Shown here: piece after piece, positions 1-8,075 of the stretch
Numbering within the stretch: the first letter of the stretch is position 1
How the letters are laid out: each line of letters begins with the position of its first letter
DNA from: Lachnospiraceae bacterium
GTDB lineage: Bacteria; Bacillota; Clostridia; Lachnospirales; Lachnospiraceae
NCBI GenBank assembly: GCA_017392525.1
Contig: JAFOVD010000027.1
Location: 1 to 64,000, forward strand
DNA: 64,000 nt
Reading direction: 5' to 3'
Notes under the pieces: generated by a model
The model's input: the letters and a program-made list of their open reading frames with translations, nothing else
The model's database searches: none
What the model was told of the DNA's origin: nothing
Program-made: the position numbers and the translations under genes

Positions 1-399
1 AGTGGTGCGATTCAGGTTCGTATTTCTGAGGCGCTCTGTGTATTGCCAGTATTTACACCGGCAGCGGTTCCGGGGTTATTTGTTGGATGTCTGATTAGTA
101 ATACAGTGACAGGAGCTATGCTGCCTGATATTGTTTTTGGTAGTATGGCAACTTTGATTGGTGCGTATGGAACATATATCCTTCGTAAATCAAAGTTTAT
201 ATATACACTGCCACCTGTTTTGGCAAATGCAATTGTGGTACCATGCGTATTAAAACTGGCTTATCAGCTTGGAGATGCATATTGGTATCTTGCGTTAACT
301 GTGGGTGCCGGTGAGGTCTTATCAATCTGTGTACTCGGATTTATTCTGAAGAATGCATTATGGGGTTACCGTAAGCAGATTTTCCGTGTAGAAGAGTAG
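1..399 (+). CDS. queT: QueT-family transporter, 3' part (start lies before the window)
   Basis: The frame is open from base 1, so the gene begins upstream; 132 codons and the stop are visible. The first visible residues (SGAIQVRISEALCVLP) match the N-terminal signature of the QueT family, small integral-membrane substrate-binding (S) components of ECF transporters thought to import queuosine precursors. Several hydrophobic membrane segments follow, and the protein ends in a short basic and acidic tail. The family call rests on this signature and on the hydrophobic profile. The preQ1 riboswitch often found before queT would lie outside the window. The gene is followed after 36 bases by argS, with no terminator seen between them. 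Confidence 0.8.
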   Translation, partial: SGAIQVRISEALCVLPVFTPAAVPGLFVGCLISNTVTGAMLPDIVFGSMATLIGAYGTYILRKSKFIYTLPPVLANAIVVPCVLKLAYQLGDAYWYLALTVGAGEVLSICVLGFILKNALWGYRKQIFRVEE

Positions 400-435
400 A
401 CAGAAAACGAATAAATCGACAGACAAGGAGTCAAA

Positions 436-2202
436 ATGAAGGAAATCTTAGAAGTCATTACAGAAAAGATGACAGCGGCGTTTAAAGAGGCCGGATATGA
501 TGAAAAATATGCCCGCGTGGTATTATCAAACCGACCTGATCTCTGCGAATATCAGTGTAATGGTGCCATGGCTGCAGCCAAGGAATATCATAAAGCACCT
601 TTTATGATTGCAGATGAAGTTGTAGAAAAATTAGGCAATGAGACTATGTTCTCAATGGTGGAATCTGTTAAACCGGGATTCATCAACATTAATATTTCTG
701 ATGAATATATTACAGATTATGTGAACGCCATGAATGAGGATGCTCACCTTGGAGTGGATACAATTGAAAAACCAAAGACAATCATGATTGATTACGGCGG
801 ACCAAATGTTGCAAAGCCACTTCATGTTGGACATTTAAGATCTGCTATTATCGGTGAAAGTATTAAGAGAATCGGTAAATTCATGGGTAACGAGATGATT
901 GGCGATGTTCATCTCGGCGACTGGGGCCTGCAGATGGGATTGATTATTACGGAACTTCGTGAGAGAAAACCGGATCTTCCTTATTTTGATGAGGCATTTG
1001 ATGGAGAGTATCCAACAGAGCCGCCATTTACCATTTCCGAACTGGAGGAGATTTATCCTACAGCTTCCGGCAAGTCTAAAGAGGATGAAGCATATAAGGA
1101 AATGGCCATGCAGGCAACCTTTGAATTACAGAAGGGCAGAAGAGGATATCGAGCACTTCTTCAGCATATTCTTGATGTTTCCGTAACGGACTTAAAGAAG
1201 AATTACGAGAAACTGAATGTTTCATTTGAGCTTTGGAAGGGTGAATCCGATGCAGATCCATATATTCCGGATATGGTGGATCAGATGAAGAAGGATGGAT
1301 TCGCTTATGAAAGCGAAGGTGCTTTGGTTGTTGATGTTAAAGAGGATACTGATACAAAGGAAATCCCTCCATGTATGATTCTGAAATCTGATGGAGCAGC
1401 ACTTTATAATACAACGGATCTTGCGACCTTAATCTGGCGTGAGAAAGATTATCATCCGGATGAAGTGATTTATGTAGTAGATAAGCGTCAGGAACTTCAC
1501 TTTATTCAGGTGTTCCGATGTGCAAAGAAGACAGGCATTGTATCTGATGCTACAGATTTGAAGTTTATCGGATTCGGAACAATGAACGGTAAGGATGGCA
1601 AGCCATTCAAGACGAGAGATGGTGGTGTTATGCGTCTGGAAATGTTACTGAAGGACGTCAATGACAAAATGTATGACAAAATCGTTGCCAATGATACCAT
1701 GTCAGAGGAAGAGGCCAAGAAGACTGCTGCAATTGTAGCACTCTCTGCTGTTAAATACGGAGACCTCTCCAATCAGGCATCCAAGGACTATATTTTTGAC
1801 ATTGACCGCTTTACTTCTTTTGAAGGAAATACCGGACCATATATCCTTTACACAATTGTTCGTATCAAGTCGATTTTGAACAAATATAAGGAAGCAGGCA
1901 AGGATGCCGGTGATATTAAGATCCCGGTAGCAAAGACAGAAAGTGAGAAGAAGTTATATCTGGAACTTTCTAAATTTAATGCAGCTATGAAGGTTGCATA
2001 TGAAGAGTCTGCACCACACAAGCTTTGTGCATATATTTACGATCTTTCCAATGCGCTGAATCATTTCTATCATGAAACTAAGATTCTTGCACAGGAAGAT
2101 GAGACGGTTACAGCCGGATATATCAGATTGCTTGAACTTACGAAAAAGGTGTTGGAGCAGAGTATTGATTTACTTGGTTTCTCTGCACCGGAGAAAATGT
2201 AA
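436..2202 (+). CDS. argS: Arginyl-tRNA synthetase
   Basis: Class I aminoacyl-tRNA synthetase that charges tRNA-Arg in the cytoplasm. The 588 residues are a normal length. The N-terminal additional domain (about 1-110) is followed by the catalytic core with IDYGGPNVAKPLHVGHLRS, which contains the HIGH-type signature HVGH. The KMSKS loop is degenerate (GKPFKTRDGG), as is common in ArgRS. The C-terminal part has the anticodon-binding helices (SNALNHFYHE region). The start has an AAGGAG ribosome binding site at a proper distance. No T-box leader fits in the 36-base gap upstream, so the gene is probably cotranscribed with the preceding permease. A terminator follows. Confidence 0.97.
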   Translation: MKEILEVITEKMTAAFKEAGYDEKYARVVLSNRPDLCEYQCNGAMAAAKEYHKAPFMIADEVVEKLGNETMFSMVESVKPGFININISDEYITDYVNAMNEDAHLGVDTIEKPKTIMIDYGGPNVAKPLHVGHLRSAIIGESIKRIGKFMGNEMIGDVHLGDWGLQMGLIITELRERKPDLPYFDEAFDGEYPTEPPFTISELEEIYPTASGKSKEDEAYKEMAMQATFELQKGRRGYRALLQHILDVSVTDLKKNYEKLNVSFELWKGESDADPYIPDMVDQMKKDGFAYESEGALVVDVKEDTDTKEIPPCMILKSDGAALYNTTDLATLIWREKDYHPDEVIYVVDKRQELHFIQVFRCAKKTGIVSDATDLKFIGFGTMNGKDGKPFKTRDGGVMRLEMLLKDVNDKMYDKIVANDTMSEEEAKKTAAIVALSAVKYGDLSNQASKDYIFDIDRFTSFEGNTGPYILYTIVRIKSILNKYKEAGKDAGDIKIPVAKTESEKKLYLELSKFNAAMKVAYEESAPHKLCAYIYDLSNALNHFYHETKILAQEDETVTAGYIRLLELTKKVLEQSIDLLGFSAPEKM

Positions 2203-2217
2203 TAATAAGTTAAGAAC

Positions 2218-2257
2218 GGGGACTGTGAAGAACAATAGTTTTTCACAGCCCTTTTTT
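2218..2257 (+). terminator. Rho-independent terminator after argS
   Basis: The arms GGG-(A)-CTGTGAA and TTCACAG-CCC pair with a single bulged A and are followed directly by a run of six T. It lies 16 bases after the argS stop. Confidence 0.85.
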
Positions 2258-2287
2258 AGAAAAGTGCAAATCTGTTGCAAAAATAGA

Positions 2288-2315
2288 TTGTTAACAATTC
2301 ATTTTATGTTATAAT
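2288..2315 (+). promoter_or_regulatory. Sigma-A promoter for the GTPase pair
   Basis: TTGTTA (2288-2293), a 16-base spacer and TATAAT (2310-2315), with a TG one base before the -10 (extended -10). It lies between the argS terminator and the first CobW-type gene, leaving a leader of about 50 bases. Confidence 0.7.
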
Positions 2316-2375
2316 AGCAGACAGCGTGGTTTAAACAAAACTTTCAATGTAATTAGGAAGAAAGGTGAATATATT

Positions 2376-3515
2376 ATGACAAAGATAGATATTTATTCCG
2401 GATTTTTAGGAGCCGGAAAGACAACTTTAATAAAGAAGATGATTGCAGAGGTGTTCTCTGGTCAGAAAATTGTATTGATTGAAAATGAATATGGCGAAGT
2501 AGGAATCGATGGTGGATTCCTCAAGGATTCAGGTATTCAGATTACTGAGATGAACAGTGGATGTATCTGTTGTACATTGGTTGGTGATTTTGATAAGAAC
2601 CTTAGAGAGGTAATCGATACATACCATCCGGACCGTATTATTATTGAGCCATCAGGAGTTGGAAAACTTTCTGATGTTATGACATCTGTAACAAATCTTG
2701 AGAAGGATTATGATATTGAATTAAATGCTTTAGTAACAGTTGTTAATGCTCTGAAGGCTGCAAAGCAGATGAAGGCTTTTGGTGAGTTCTTCAATAATCA
2801 GATTGAATTTGCTACAACCGTTATTCTTTCCCGTACACAGAAAGCTACTGCTGAGCAGGTTGAATTCTGTACAACTAAAATCAAGGAATTAAATGAAAAG
2901 GCAGTTGTTATTACAACTCCTTGGGAAGACCTTTCCGGAGAGAAGATTCTTTCTGCAATGGAAGGAAATGATAATCTTGAGCTTAAGGTTTTAGCTGAAG
3001 AAGCTCATAAGAAAGAAGAAGCTGAGCATCATCACCATCATCACGATCATGATCACGGGCATGAGTGTCATCATGACCACGATCACGAGCATGAGCATGA
3101 GTGTCATCATGACCACGATCACGAGCATGAGCATGAGTGTCATCATGACCATGATCACGACCATGACCATCATCATGAACATGGGGAAGAATGTGGTTGT
3201 GGTTGCCACCATCATCATGAAGGTCATCATCATGCGGATGATGTCTTTGAAAGTTATGGACGTGAAACACCACATGTGTTTACAAGAGAGACGATTGAAA
3301 ACGCATGTAAGAAGTTTGTTGAGACAGAGGATTATGGTTATATCCTCCGTTCTAAGGGTATGGTTCCTGCTGAAGACGGTACATGGATTTATTTTGATTT
3401 GGTTGACGGAGAATATGAACTTCGTACCGGTGAACCGGATGTAACAGGTAAGCTCGTTGTTATCGGTACAGATATTGATGAGCATAAGTTGGATGAATTG
3501 TTCGGTATTGAATAA
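2376..3515 (+). CDS. CobW/G3E-family GTPase with a histidine-rich metal-binding insert
   Basis: A P-loop GTPase of the G3E/COG0523 group, whose members act as metallochaperones or metal-insertion factors. The Walker A is GFLGAGKTT (residues 9-17), and the family metal site GCICC is at 62-66. ENEYGEVGID at 36-45 and EPSGVG at 91-96 are family switch motifs. Residues 211-286 form a His/Asp/Glu/Cys-rich stretch containing three 12-residue repeats, followed by the CobW C-terminal domain (about 290-379). A His-rich insert is known in zinc and nickel members of the family. The next gene is another G3E GTPase 29 bases downstream, so they form a pair. Zinc handling is the best guess, but the metal cannot be read from sequence. 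Confidence 0.88.
   Translation: MTKIDIYSGFLGAGKTTLIKKMIAEVFSGQKIVLIENEYGEVGIDGGFLKDSGIQITEMNSGCICCTLVGDFDKNLREVIDTYHPDRIIIEPSGVGKLSDVMTSVTNLEKDYDIELNALVTVVNALKAAKQMKAFGEFFNNQIEFATTVILSRTQKATAEQVEFCTTKIKELNEKAVVITTPWEDLSGEKILSAMEGNDNLELKVLAEEAHKKEEAEHHHHHHDHDHGHECHHDHDHEHEHECHHDHDHEHEHECHHDHDHDHDHHHEHGEECGCGCHHHHEGHHHADDVFESYGRETPHVFTRETIENACKKFVETEDYGYILRSKGMVPAEDGTWIYFDLVDGEYELRTGEPDVTGKLVVIGTDIDEHKLDELFGIE
3063..3170 (+). repeat. Three tandem 36-bp units inside the CobW-type gene
   Basis: Units at 3063-3098, 3099-3134 and 3135-3170 each encode twelve residues beginning ECHHDHDH. The first two are identical, and the third ends in Asp-His rather than Glu-His pairs. The unit is a multiple of three, so copy number changes would lengthen or shorten the metal-binding tail without shifting the frame. 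Confidence 0.9.
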
Positions 3516-3544
3516 TTCTACAGATATATTAGGAGGATTATGAA

Positions 3545-4507
3545 ATGATGGAAGAAATTCCAATTTATCTCTTTACCGGATTTATGGATAGTGGTAAGAC
3601 TACCTTAATCCGTGAAACCCTCATAGAAAATGGTTTTGGAGATGATTGTAACAGCATACTGATTATTTCCTGTGAAGATGGAGACGTGGAGTATAGTCAG
3701 GAAGAACTGGATAAGATTCATGCGCATCTGGAAATGATTGAAGAAGAGGAAGAATTTACTACTGAAAAGCTTCAGGAATTAAATGATACCTACAAGCCGG
3801 ATGCAGTATTTATTGAATATAATGGTACATGGGATGTTGGACATCTTTATGATGATTTTTCATGGCCGGTTCCATGGGTAATTGTACAGTCACTTTCAAC
3901 TGTAGATGCCCAGACTTTTGAGATGTATATGCTCAATATGCGTGCAATGATGCAGGAAAATCTGTTTAATACAGAAGTCGTTATCTTCAATCGTTGTAAT
4001 GAGAATACAAATAAGGCAAAGTTCCGTGCCACGGTAAAGGCATTTAACCGTAAGGCACAGCTGGTATATGAGAAGATGGATGGAGAAATCGATGACAGTC
4101 CGGAAGAACTGCCATTTGATATTGATCAGGATGTAATTGATATTACAGATGCTGATTATGCACTCTGGTTCATGGATTGCATGGACAACCCAAAGAAATA
4201 CGATGGCAAAACGGTTAAATTCCGTGGCCTTGTATATAATCCTACCGATGGGAAGGGCAAGTTAAAGCCTGGTACTTTTGTGCCTGGACGTTTTGCTATG
4301 ACCTGTTGTGTAGAAGACATTCAATTCTTAGGAATGAAATGTAAATATTCCGATGCAGCTAAGATTACTCACAAGAGTTGGATAGACATCGAGGCAAAGG
4401 TTAAGAATGAATTTGCCAAGGAGTACAAGGGTAAGGGCCCTGTGCTTTATCCAATTTCTATTACACAGGCTGAAAAACCGGAAGATGAATTAGTTTATTT
4501 TAACTAG
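3545..4507 (+). CDS. G3E-type GTPase fused to a YcgQ/TIGR03943-like C-terminal domain
   Basis: The N-terminal half is a CobW-like GTPase domain with Walker A GFMDSGKT (12-19). It lacks the GCICC metal motif of its neighbour; the corresponding stretch begins SCEDGDVEYS. After about residue 200 comes a region resembling the C-terminal domain of the YcgQ/DUF1980 (TIGR03943) proteins, with FRGLVY, then FVPGRFAMTCCVEDIQFLG containing a Cys-Cys pair, and SWIDIEAKV. In Bacillus, YcgQ/YcgR belong to the zinc regulon, so the fusion supports a metal-related role with the preceding gene. The start follows AGGAGG by 8 bases; a second ATG lies at the next codon. The exact function is unknown. Confidence 0.75.
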   Translation: MMEEIPIYLFTGFMDSGKTTLIRETLIENGFGDDCNSILIISCEDGDVEYSQEELDKIHAHLEMIEEEEEFTTEKLQELNDTYKPDAVFIEYNGTWDVGHLYDDFSWPVPWVIVQSLSTVDAQTFEMYMLNMRAMMQENLFNTEVVIFNRCNENTNKAKFRATVKAFNRKAQLVYEKMDGEIDDSPEELPFDIDQDVIDITDADYALWFMDCMDNPKKYDGKTVKFRGLVYNPTDGKGKLKPGTFVPGRFAMTCCVEDIQFLGMKCKYSDAAKITHKSWIDIEAKVKNEFAKEYKGKGPVLYPISITQAEKPEDELVYFN

Positions 4508-4538
4508 TTCGGGAAAAATCTTTAGGAGGGTGGAACTT

Positions 4539-5432
4539 ATGTATCCAATCGTAAAAAAGGAAAAGCTGGCGGATCGTATCTATCTCATGGATGTAAAAGC
4601 ACCTCGTGTTGCTTCTTCATGTCTCCCTGGGCAGTTCGTTATCGTCAAAATTGATGAGGAAGGGGAACGTATCCCCCTGACTATCTGTGATTATGACCGT
4701 GAAAATGGTCTGATTACAATCGTATTTCAGACTGTAGGTGCTTCTACAGAAAGAATGGCGAAGGAATTAGAAGAGGGCGATGCCTTTGAGGACTTTGTAG
4801 GACCTTTGGGACAGCCATCTGAATTGTGCCTTGAGAAAAATCTGGAAGAGACAAAGAAGAAAAATATCGTGTTTATCGCTGGTGGTGTTGGTACAGCACC
4901 GGTATATCCACAGGTAAAGTGGTTAGAGGAACATGGTGTAAAGACAACTGTTATTATGGGATCACGAACAAAAGATTTATTATTCTTTGTAGACAAAATG
5001 GAAGCTGTAGCTTCTGATTTACATGTTACTACAGATGATGGATCTTTCGGATTCCACGGAATGGGAACAAATCAGTTACAGGCCCTTGTGGATGAGGGAA
5101 GAACATTTGATCATTGCGTAGCAATTGGACCAATGATTATGATGAAGTTCGTTTGTAAGCTGACAGAACAGCTTCAGATTCCAACAGTAGTATCTATGAA
5201 TCCGATTATGGTAGATGGAACCGGTATGTGTGGAGCATGTCGACTTATTGTTGGAGATGAAGTTAAGTTTGCCTGTGTAGACGGTCCGGAATTTGATGGT
5301 CATAAAGTTGATTTTGATCTTGCTATGGCACGTCAGGCACAGTATAAGACAGAAGAAGGTAGAGCTAAGCTGGCACTGGAAGAGGGCGATACTCATCACG
5401 GTGGCTGCGGACATTGTGGAGGTGACGAGTAA
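4539..5432 (+). CDS. nfnA: Ferredoxin-NADP+ oxidoreductase subunit alpha (NfnA/SudB type)
   Basis: FAD- and NAD-binding subunit with a C-terminal [2Fe-2S] site, partner of the following gene. Together these form either the electron-bifurcating NADH-dependent reduced ferredoxin:NADP+ oxidoreductase or a sulfide dehydrogenase/glutamate synthase-associated form. The FAD motif RIPLTI is near residue 48, the NAD-binding IAGGVGTAPV is mid-protein, and the cluster ligands lie in GTGMCGACRL plus FACVDGPEF. The C-terminus has extra His/Cys residues (HHGGCGHCGG). I chose ATG 4539 because AGGAGG at 4524-4529 is correctly spaced for it; an upstream GTG at 4530 abuts that site. The gene overlaps nfnB by one base. 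Confidence 0.9.
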   Translation: MYPIVKKEKLADRIYLMDVKAPRVASSCLPGQFVIVKIDEEGERIPLTICDYDRENGLITIVFQTVGASTERMAKELEEGDAFEDFVGPLGQPSELCLEKNLEETKKKNIVFIAGGVGTAPVYPQVKWLEEHGVKTTVIMGSRTKDLLFFVDKMEAVASDLHVTTDDGSFGFHGMGTNQLQALVDEGRTFDHCVAIGPMIMMKFVCKLTEQLQIPTVVSMNPIMVDGTGMCGACRLIVGDEVKFACVDGPEFDGHKVDFDLAMARQAQYKTEEGRAKLALEEGDTHHGGCGHCGGDE

Positions 5433-6820
5433 TGGGAGATCCTATGGTACGAGTACCAATCAGTGAGCAGGAGCCACTGGTACGTGCAAAAAACTTTGAA
5501 GAAGTATGTCTTGGATATACAGAGGAAGAAGCTGTAGAAGAGGCTTCTCGTTGTTTGAACTGTAAGAATCCACGTTGCGTTGGTGGATGCCCTGTATCTA
5601 TCAATATTCCTGCTTTTATTGAGCAGGTTAAGGAACGTAATTTTGAAAAGGCTTATGAGATTATCAGTGAATCATCTGCGCTTCCTGCAGTATGTGGACG
5701 TGTTTGCCCACAGGAAAGCCAGTGTGAGGGCGTTTGTATTCGCGGTATTAAGGGCGAAGCAGTTGCCATTGGTAAATTAGAGCGTTTTGTTGCTGATTGG
5801 GCAAGAGAACATGGAATTAAGCCAAAGACAAATGCTCCTAAGAACGGACACAAGGTTGCAGTAATCGGCTCCGGTCCTTCCGGTCTTACATGCGCCGGTG
5901 ATTTGGCTAAGCTTGGTTATGATGTAACTATTTTCGAAGCACTTCATAAAACCGGTGGTGTTTTGGTATACGGTATTCCTGAGTTCAGACTTCCAAAGGA
6001 TAAGGTCGTAGCAGCAGAGGTTGAAAATGTTAAGAGCCTTGGGGTTAAGATTGAAACCAATGTTGTTGTAGGTAAGTCAGTGACTATTGATCAGCTTATG
6101 GAAGATGAAGGATTTGAAGCAGTCTTCATTGGTTCCGGAGCAGGTCTTCCTAGATTTATGGGAATCCCTGGTGAGCAGTCCAATGGTGTCTTCTCTGCAA
6201 ATGAGTTCTTAACTCGTAACAATTTAATGAAGGCATTTATGAATCATGATACACCAATTAGCCGAGGTAAGAAGGTTGTAGTTGTCGGTGGCGGAAATGT
6301 TGCCATGGATGCAGCCAGAACAGCTCTTAGACTTGGCGCGGAGGTGCATGTTGTATATCGTCGTTCAGAAGCTGAACTTCCTGCCCGTGCAGAAGAAGTG
6401 CATCATGCAAAGGAAGAAGGAATTATCTTTGACCTTCTTCAGAATCCTGTTGAAATCCTTGCTGATGAAAACGGTTGGGTTAAGGGAATTAAGATTATTA
6501 AGATGGAACTTGGTGAGCCGGATGAATCCGGACGTAGAAGACCGGTTGAAATCGAAGGTTCCGAATATGAAATTGAATGTGACACTGTAATTATGTCTCT
6601 CGGAACGTCTCCAAATCCATTGATTGCTTCTACTACAGAAGGACTTGAAACAAATCGTAGAGGCTGTATTGTAGCAAAGGAAGAAGATGGAGAAACATCT
6701 AAAACTGCTGTATATGCAGGTGGTGATGCCGTTACAGGTGCTGCAACAGTTATCCTTGCAATGGGAGCTGGTAAGCAGGCTGCAAAGGGCATTGATGAAT
6801 ATTTTAAGTCTCGTGCATAA
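5432..6820 (+). CDS. nfnB: NADPH-dependent glutamate synthase small-chain homologue (NfnB/GltA)
   Basis: Iron-sulfur flavoprotein of the GltD/NfnB family, 462 residues, the usual size. The N-terminal cluster Cys are C41, C44, C49, C53 (CLNCKNPRC...CP) and C88, C92, C98, C102. The FAD-binding GSGPSGLTCAGDLAK and the NADPH-binding GGGNVAMDAARTALRLG follow, and the C-terminal FAD motif is YAGGDAVTG. Its ATG overlaps the nfnA stop (TAATG), which implies translational coupling. No large glutamate synthase subunit is adjacent, which favours NfnAB over glutamate synthase. A strong bidirectional terminator follows. Confidence 0.92.
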   Translation: MGDPMVRVPISEQEPLVRAKNFEEVCLGYTEEEAVEEASRCLNCKNPRCVGGCPVSINIPAFIEQVKERNFEKAYEIISESSALPAVCGRVCPQESQCEGVCIRGIKGEAVAIGKLERFVADWAREHGIKPKTNAPKNGHKVAVIGSGPSGLTCAGDLAKLGYDVTIFEALHKTGGVLVYGIPEFRLPKDKVVAAEVENVKSLGVKIETNVVVGKSVTIDQLMEDEGFEAVFIGSGAGLPRFMGIPGEQSNGVFSANEFLTRNNLMKAFMNHDTPISRGKKVVVVGGGNVAMDAARTALRLGAEVHVVYRRSEAELPARAEEVHHAKEEGIIFDLLQNPVEILADENGWVKGIKIIKMELGEPDESGRRRPVEIEGSEYEIECDTVIMSLGTSPNPLIASTTEGLETNRRGCIVAKEEDGETSKTAVYAGGDAVTGAATVILAMGAGKQAAKGIDEYFKSRA

Positions 6821-6823
6821 AGT

Positions 6824-6861
6824 AAAAGCATCGAACTCTAAATGAGTTCGATGCTTTTTTT
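6824..6861. terminator. Bidirectional terminator between nfnB and the aminotransferase
   Basis: A perfect 15-base inverted repeat (AAAAGCATCGAACTC / GAGTTCGATGCTTTT) with a 5-base loop is flanked by A on the left and T on the right. It can therefore end transcripts from both convergent genes. It overlaps the stop codon of the reverse-strand gene. Confidence 0.93.
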
Positions 6862-7951
6862 AGGCATTTAACAGGCATTTTGCCAATGCAAGATTATCAT
6901 CTTCGGACATAAAGCAAATTCTGATATACCGGTCACTTAGGAACGGGAATGTGCTACAGTCTCGAATCATCATCTTTTCTTTTATACATTTTTCAAATAA
7001 TAGAGCACTGTTTAATTCAGGATCATCAATTCGAATCAACATAAAGTTTGCAGTCGGCTCGAAAGGTGTATATTTTGGACTATCCAGGAACATCTGATAA
7101 AGTTTTTCACGTTGGTCTTTAATAAGTTCTCTGGTTTTCTGAATATACTCTTCATCCTGAAACATTAGCTTGCCGGCAACCTCTGCAAGAGAATTAATCA
7201 TCCATGGATTTTTATATTTGTTAATCTGATGAAGCAGGTCTTCATTTCCAGTGATTGCATAACCGAGACGTAGGCCGGGTGCTGCAAAGAATTTACTTGT
7301 ACCACGTAGAATAATGATATTGTTATAGCTTTTTACGAGCGGTACAGCTGAGCATAACTTTAAGTTCTCAACAAATTCAATATAGGTCTCATCAACCATA
7401 ACATAGATGCTGCTTTCCTTACATACATCGAGGATTTCGCGCATCATATCAGTGCGGATACATGTGCTGGTAGGATTGTTTGGGTTGCAAAGGATGAGTA
7501 AATCAAGATCTTCGGTAAGATGAGATTTAAAATCCTCTAAATCCATGTGAAAGTCATTGGCTGCAGGCAGAGGATAGTACTTTGTCTTGCCACCATTTAA
7601 TGTAATTTCGCGTTCATACTCTGAATAGGTAGGACCAAGAATCATGGCCTTTTTTGGAGCAGTAATCTGAATGAATAATGAGATTAGCTCGGTGCTGCCA
7701 TTTCCTACAATAATATGTTCCGGTTCTGCACCGGCATAATTCCCAATGCAATTTTTTAAATCCTTATAATCCCGATCAGGGTAGGTTGTAATGGCATCAA
7801 GATGTTCTGATAAACAGTTTCTGAGTTTCGTTGAAATGCCAAGGGGATTTACATTGGCAGAAAAACTCACGATATCCTCTTTTTTGATTCCATAGATAGC
7901 TTCGATTTTTTCCAAATCGCTTCCGTGGAAATGATCCTTATGTTGTATCAT
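6860..7951 (-). CDS. PLP-dependent class I/II aminotransferase, HisC/CobD-like
   Basis: Fold-type I PLP enzyme, 363 residues. The N-terminus (FHGSDLEKIEAIYGI then SFSANVNPLG) matches the CobD (threonine-phosphate decarboxylase) / HisC (histidinol-phosphate aminotransferase) family. NPNNPTSTC and VDETYIEF carry cofactor-binding Asn and Asp/Tyr, and SKFFAAPGLRLGY contains the Schiff-base Lys. No cobalamin or histidine genes are adjacent, so substrate specificity cannot be settled from context. The gene stands alone on the reverse strand, and AGGAG lies just upstream of its ATG. Confidence 0.85.
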   Translation of the reverse strand: MIQHKDHFHGSDLEKIEAIYGIKKEDIVSFSANVNPLGISTKLRNCLSEHLDAITTYPDRDYKDLKNCIGNYAGAEPEHIIVGNGSTELISLFIQITAPKKAMILGPTYSEYEREITLNGGKTKYYPLPAANDFHMDLEDFKSHLTEDLDLLILCNPNNPTSTCIRTDMMREILDVCKESSIYVMVDETYIEFVENLKLCSAVPLVKSYNNIIILRGTSKFFAAPGLRLGYAITGNEDLLHQINKYKNPWMINSLAEVAGKLMFQDEEYIQKTRELIKDQREKLYQMFLDSPKYTPFEPTANFMLIRIDDPELNSALLFEKCIKEKMMIRDCSTFPFLSDRYIRICFMSEDDNLALAKCLLNA

Positions 7952-7986
7952 AGGTGCTCCTTTTCGTATATATCTAGTGCTTCATA

Positions 7987-8015
7987 TTGCGTCATATCAC
8001 AAAAATGTTTATAAT
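7987..8015 (+). promoter_or_regulatory. Sigma-A promoter for the DUF5717-type operon
   Basis: TTGCGT (7987-7992), a 17-base spacer and TATAAT (8010-8015) lie in the intergenic region between the divergent aminotransferase and the four-gene operon. The leader would be about 55 bases. Confidence 0.65.
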
Positions 8016-8075
8016 TTATTATAGCTTATTAGATTGAAATATCAATAAAATCAAGGGAAAGAGAAGGGTAGGATT

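Noticed and set aside
3063..3170. Three regularly spaced 36-bp repeats resembling a CRISPR array
   Set aside because: The units are directly adjacent with no spacers and encode a His-rich protein tail in frame.
2983..3563. Long reverse-strand open frames with His/Met/Asp runs
   Set aside because: They are the antisense of the His-rich repeat tract in the CobW-type gene and have no ribosome binding sites or family motifs.
4521..4541. AGGGTGGAAC resembling a T-box sequence
   Set aside because: It is the ribosome binding site region of nfnA, with no specifier loop or terminator, and the gene is not amino acid-related in the T-box sense.
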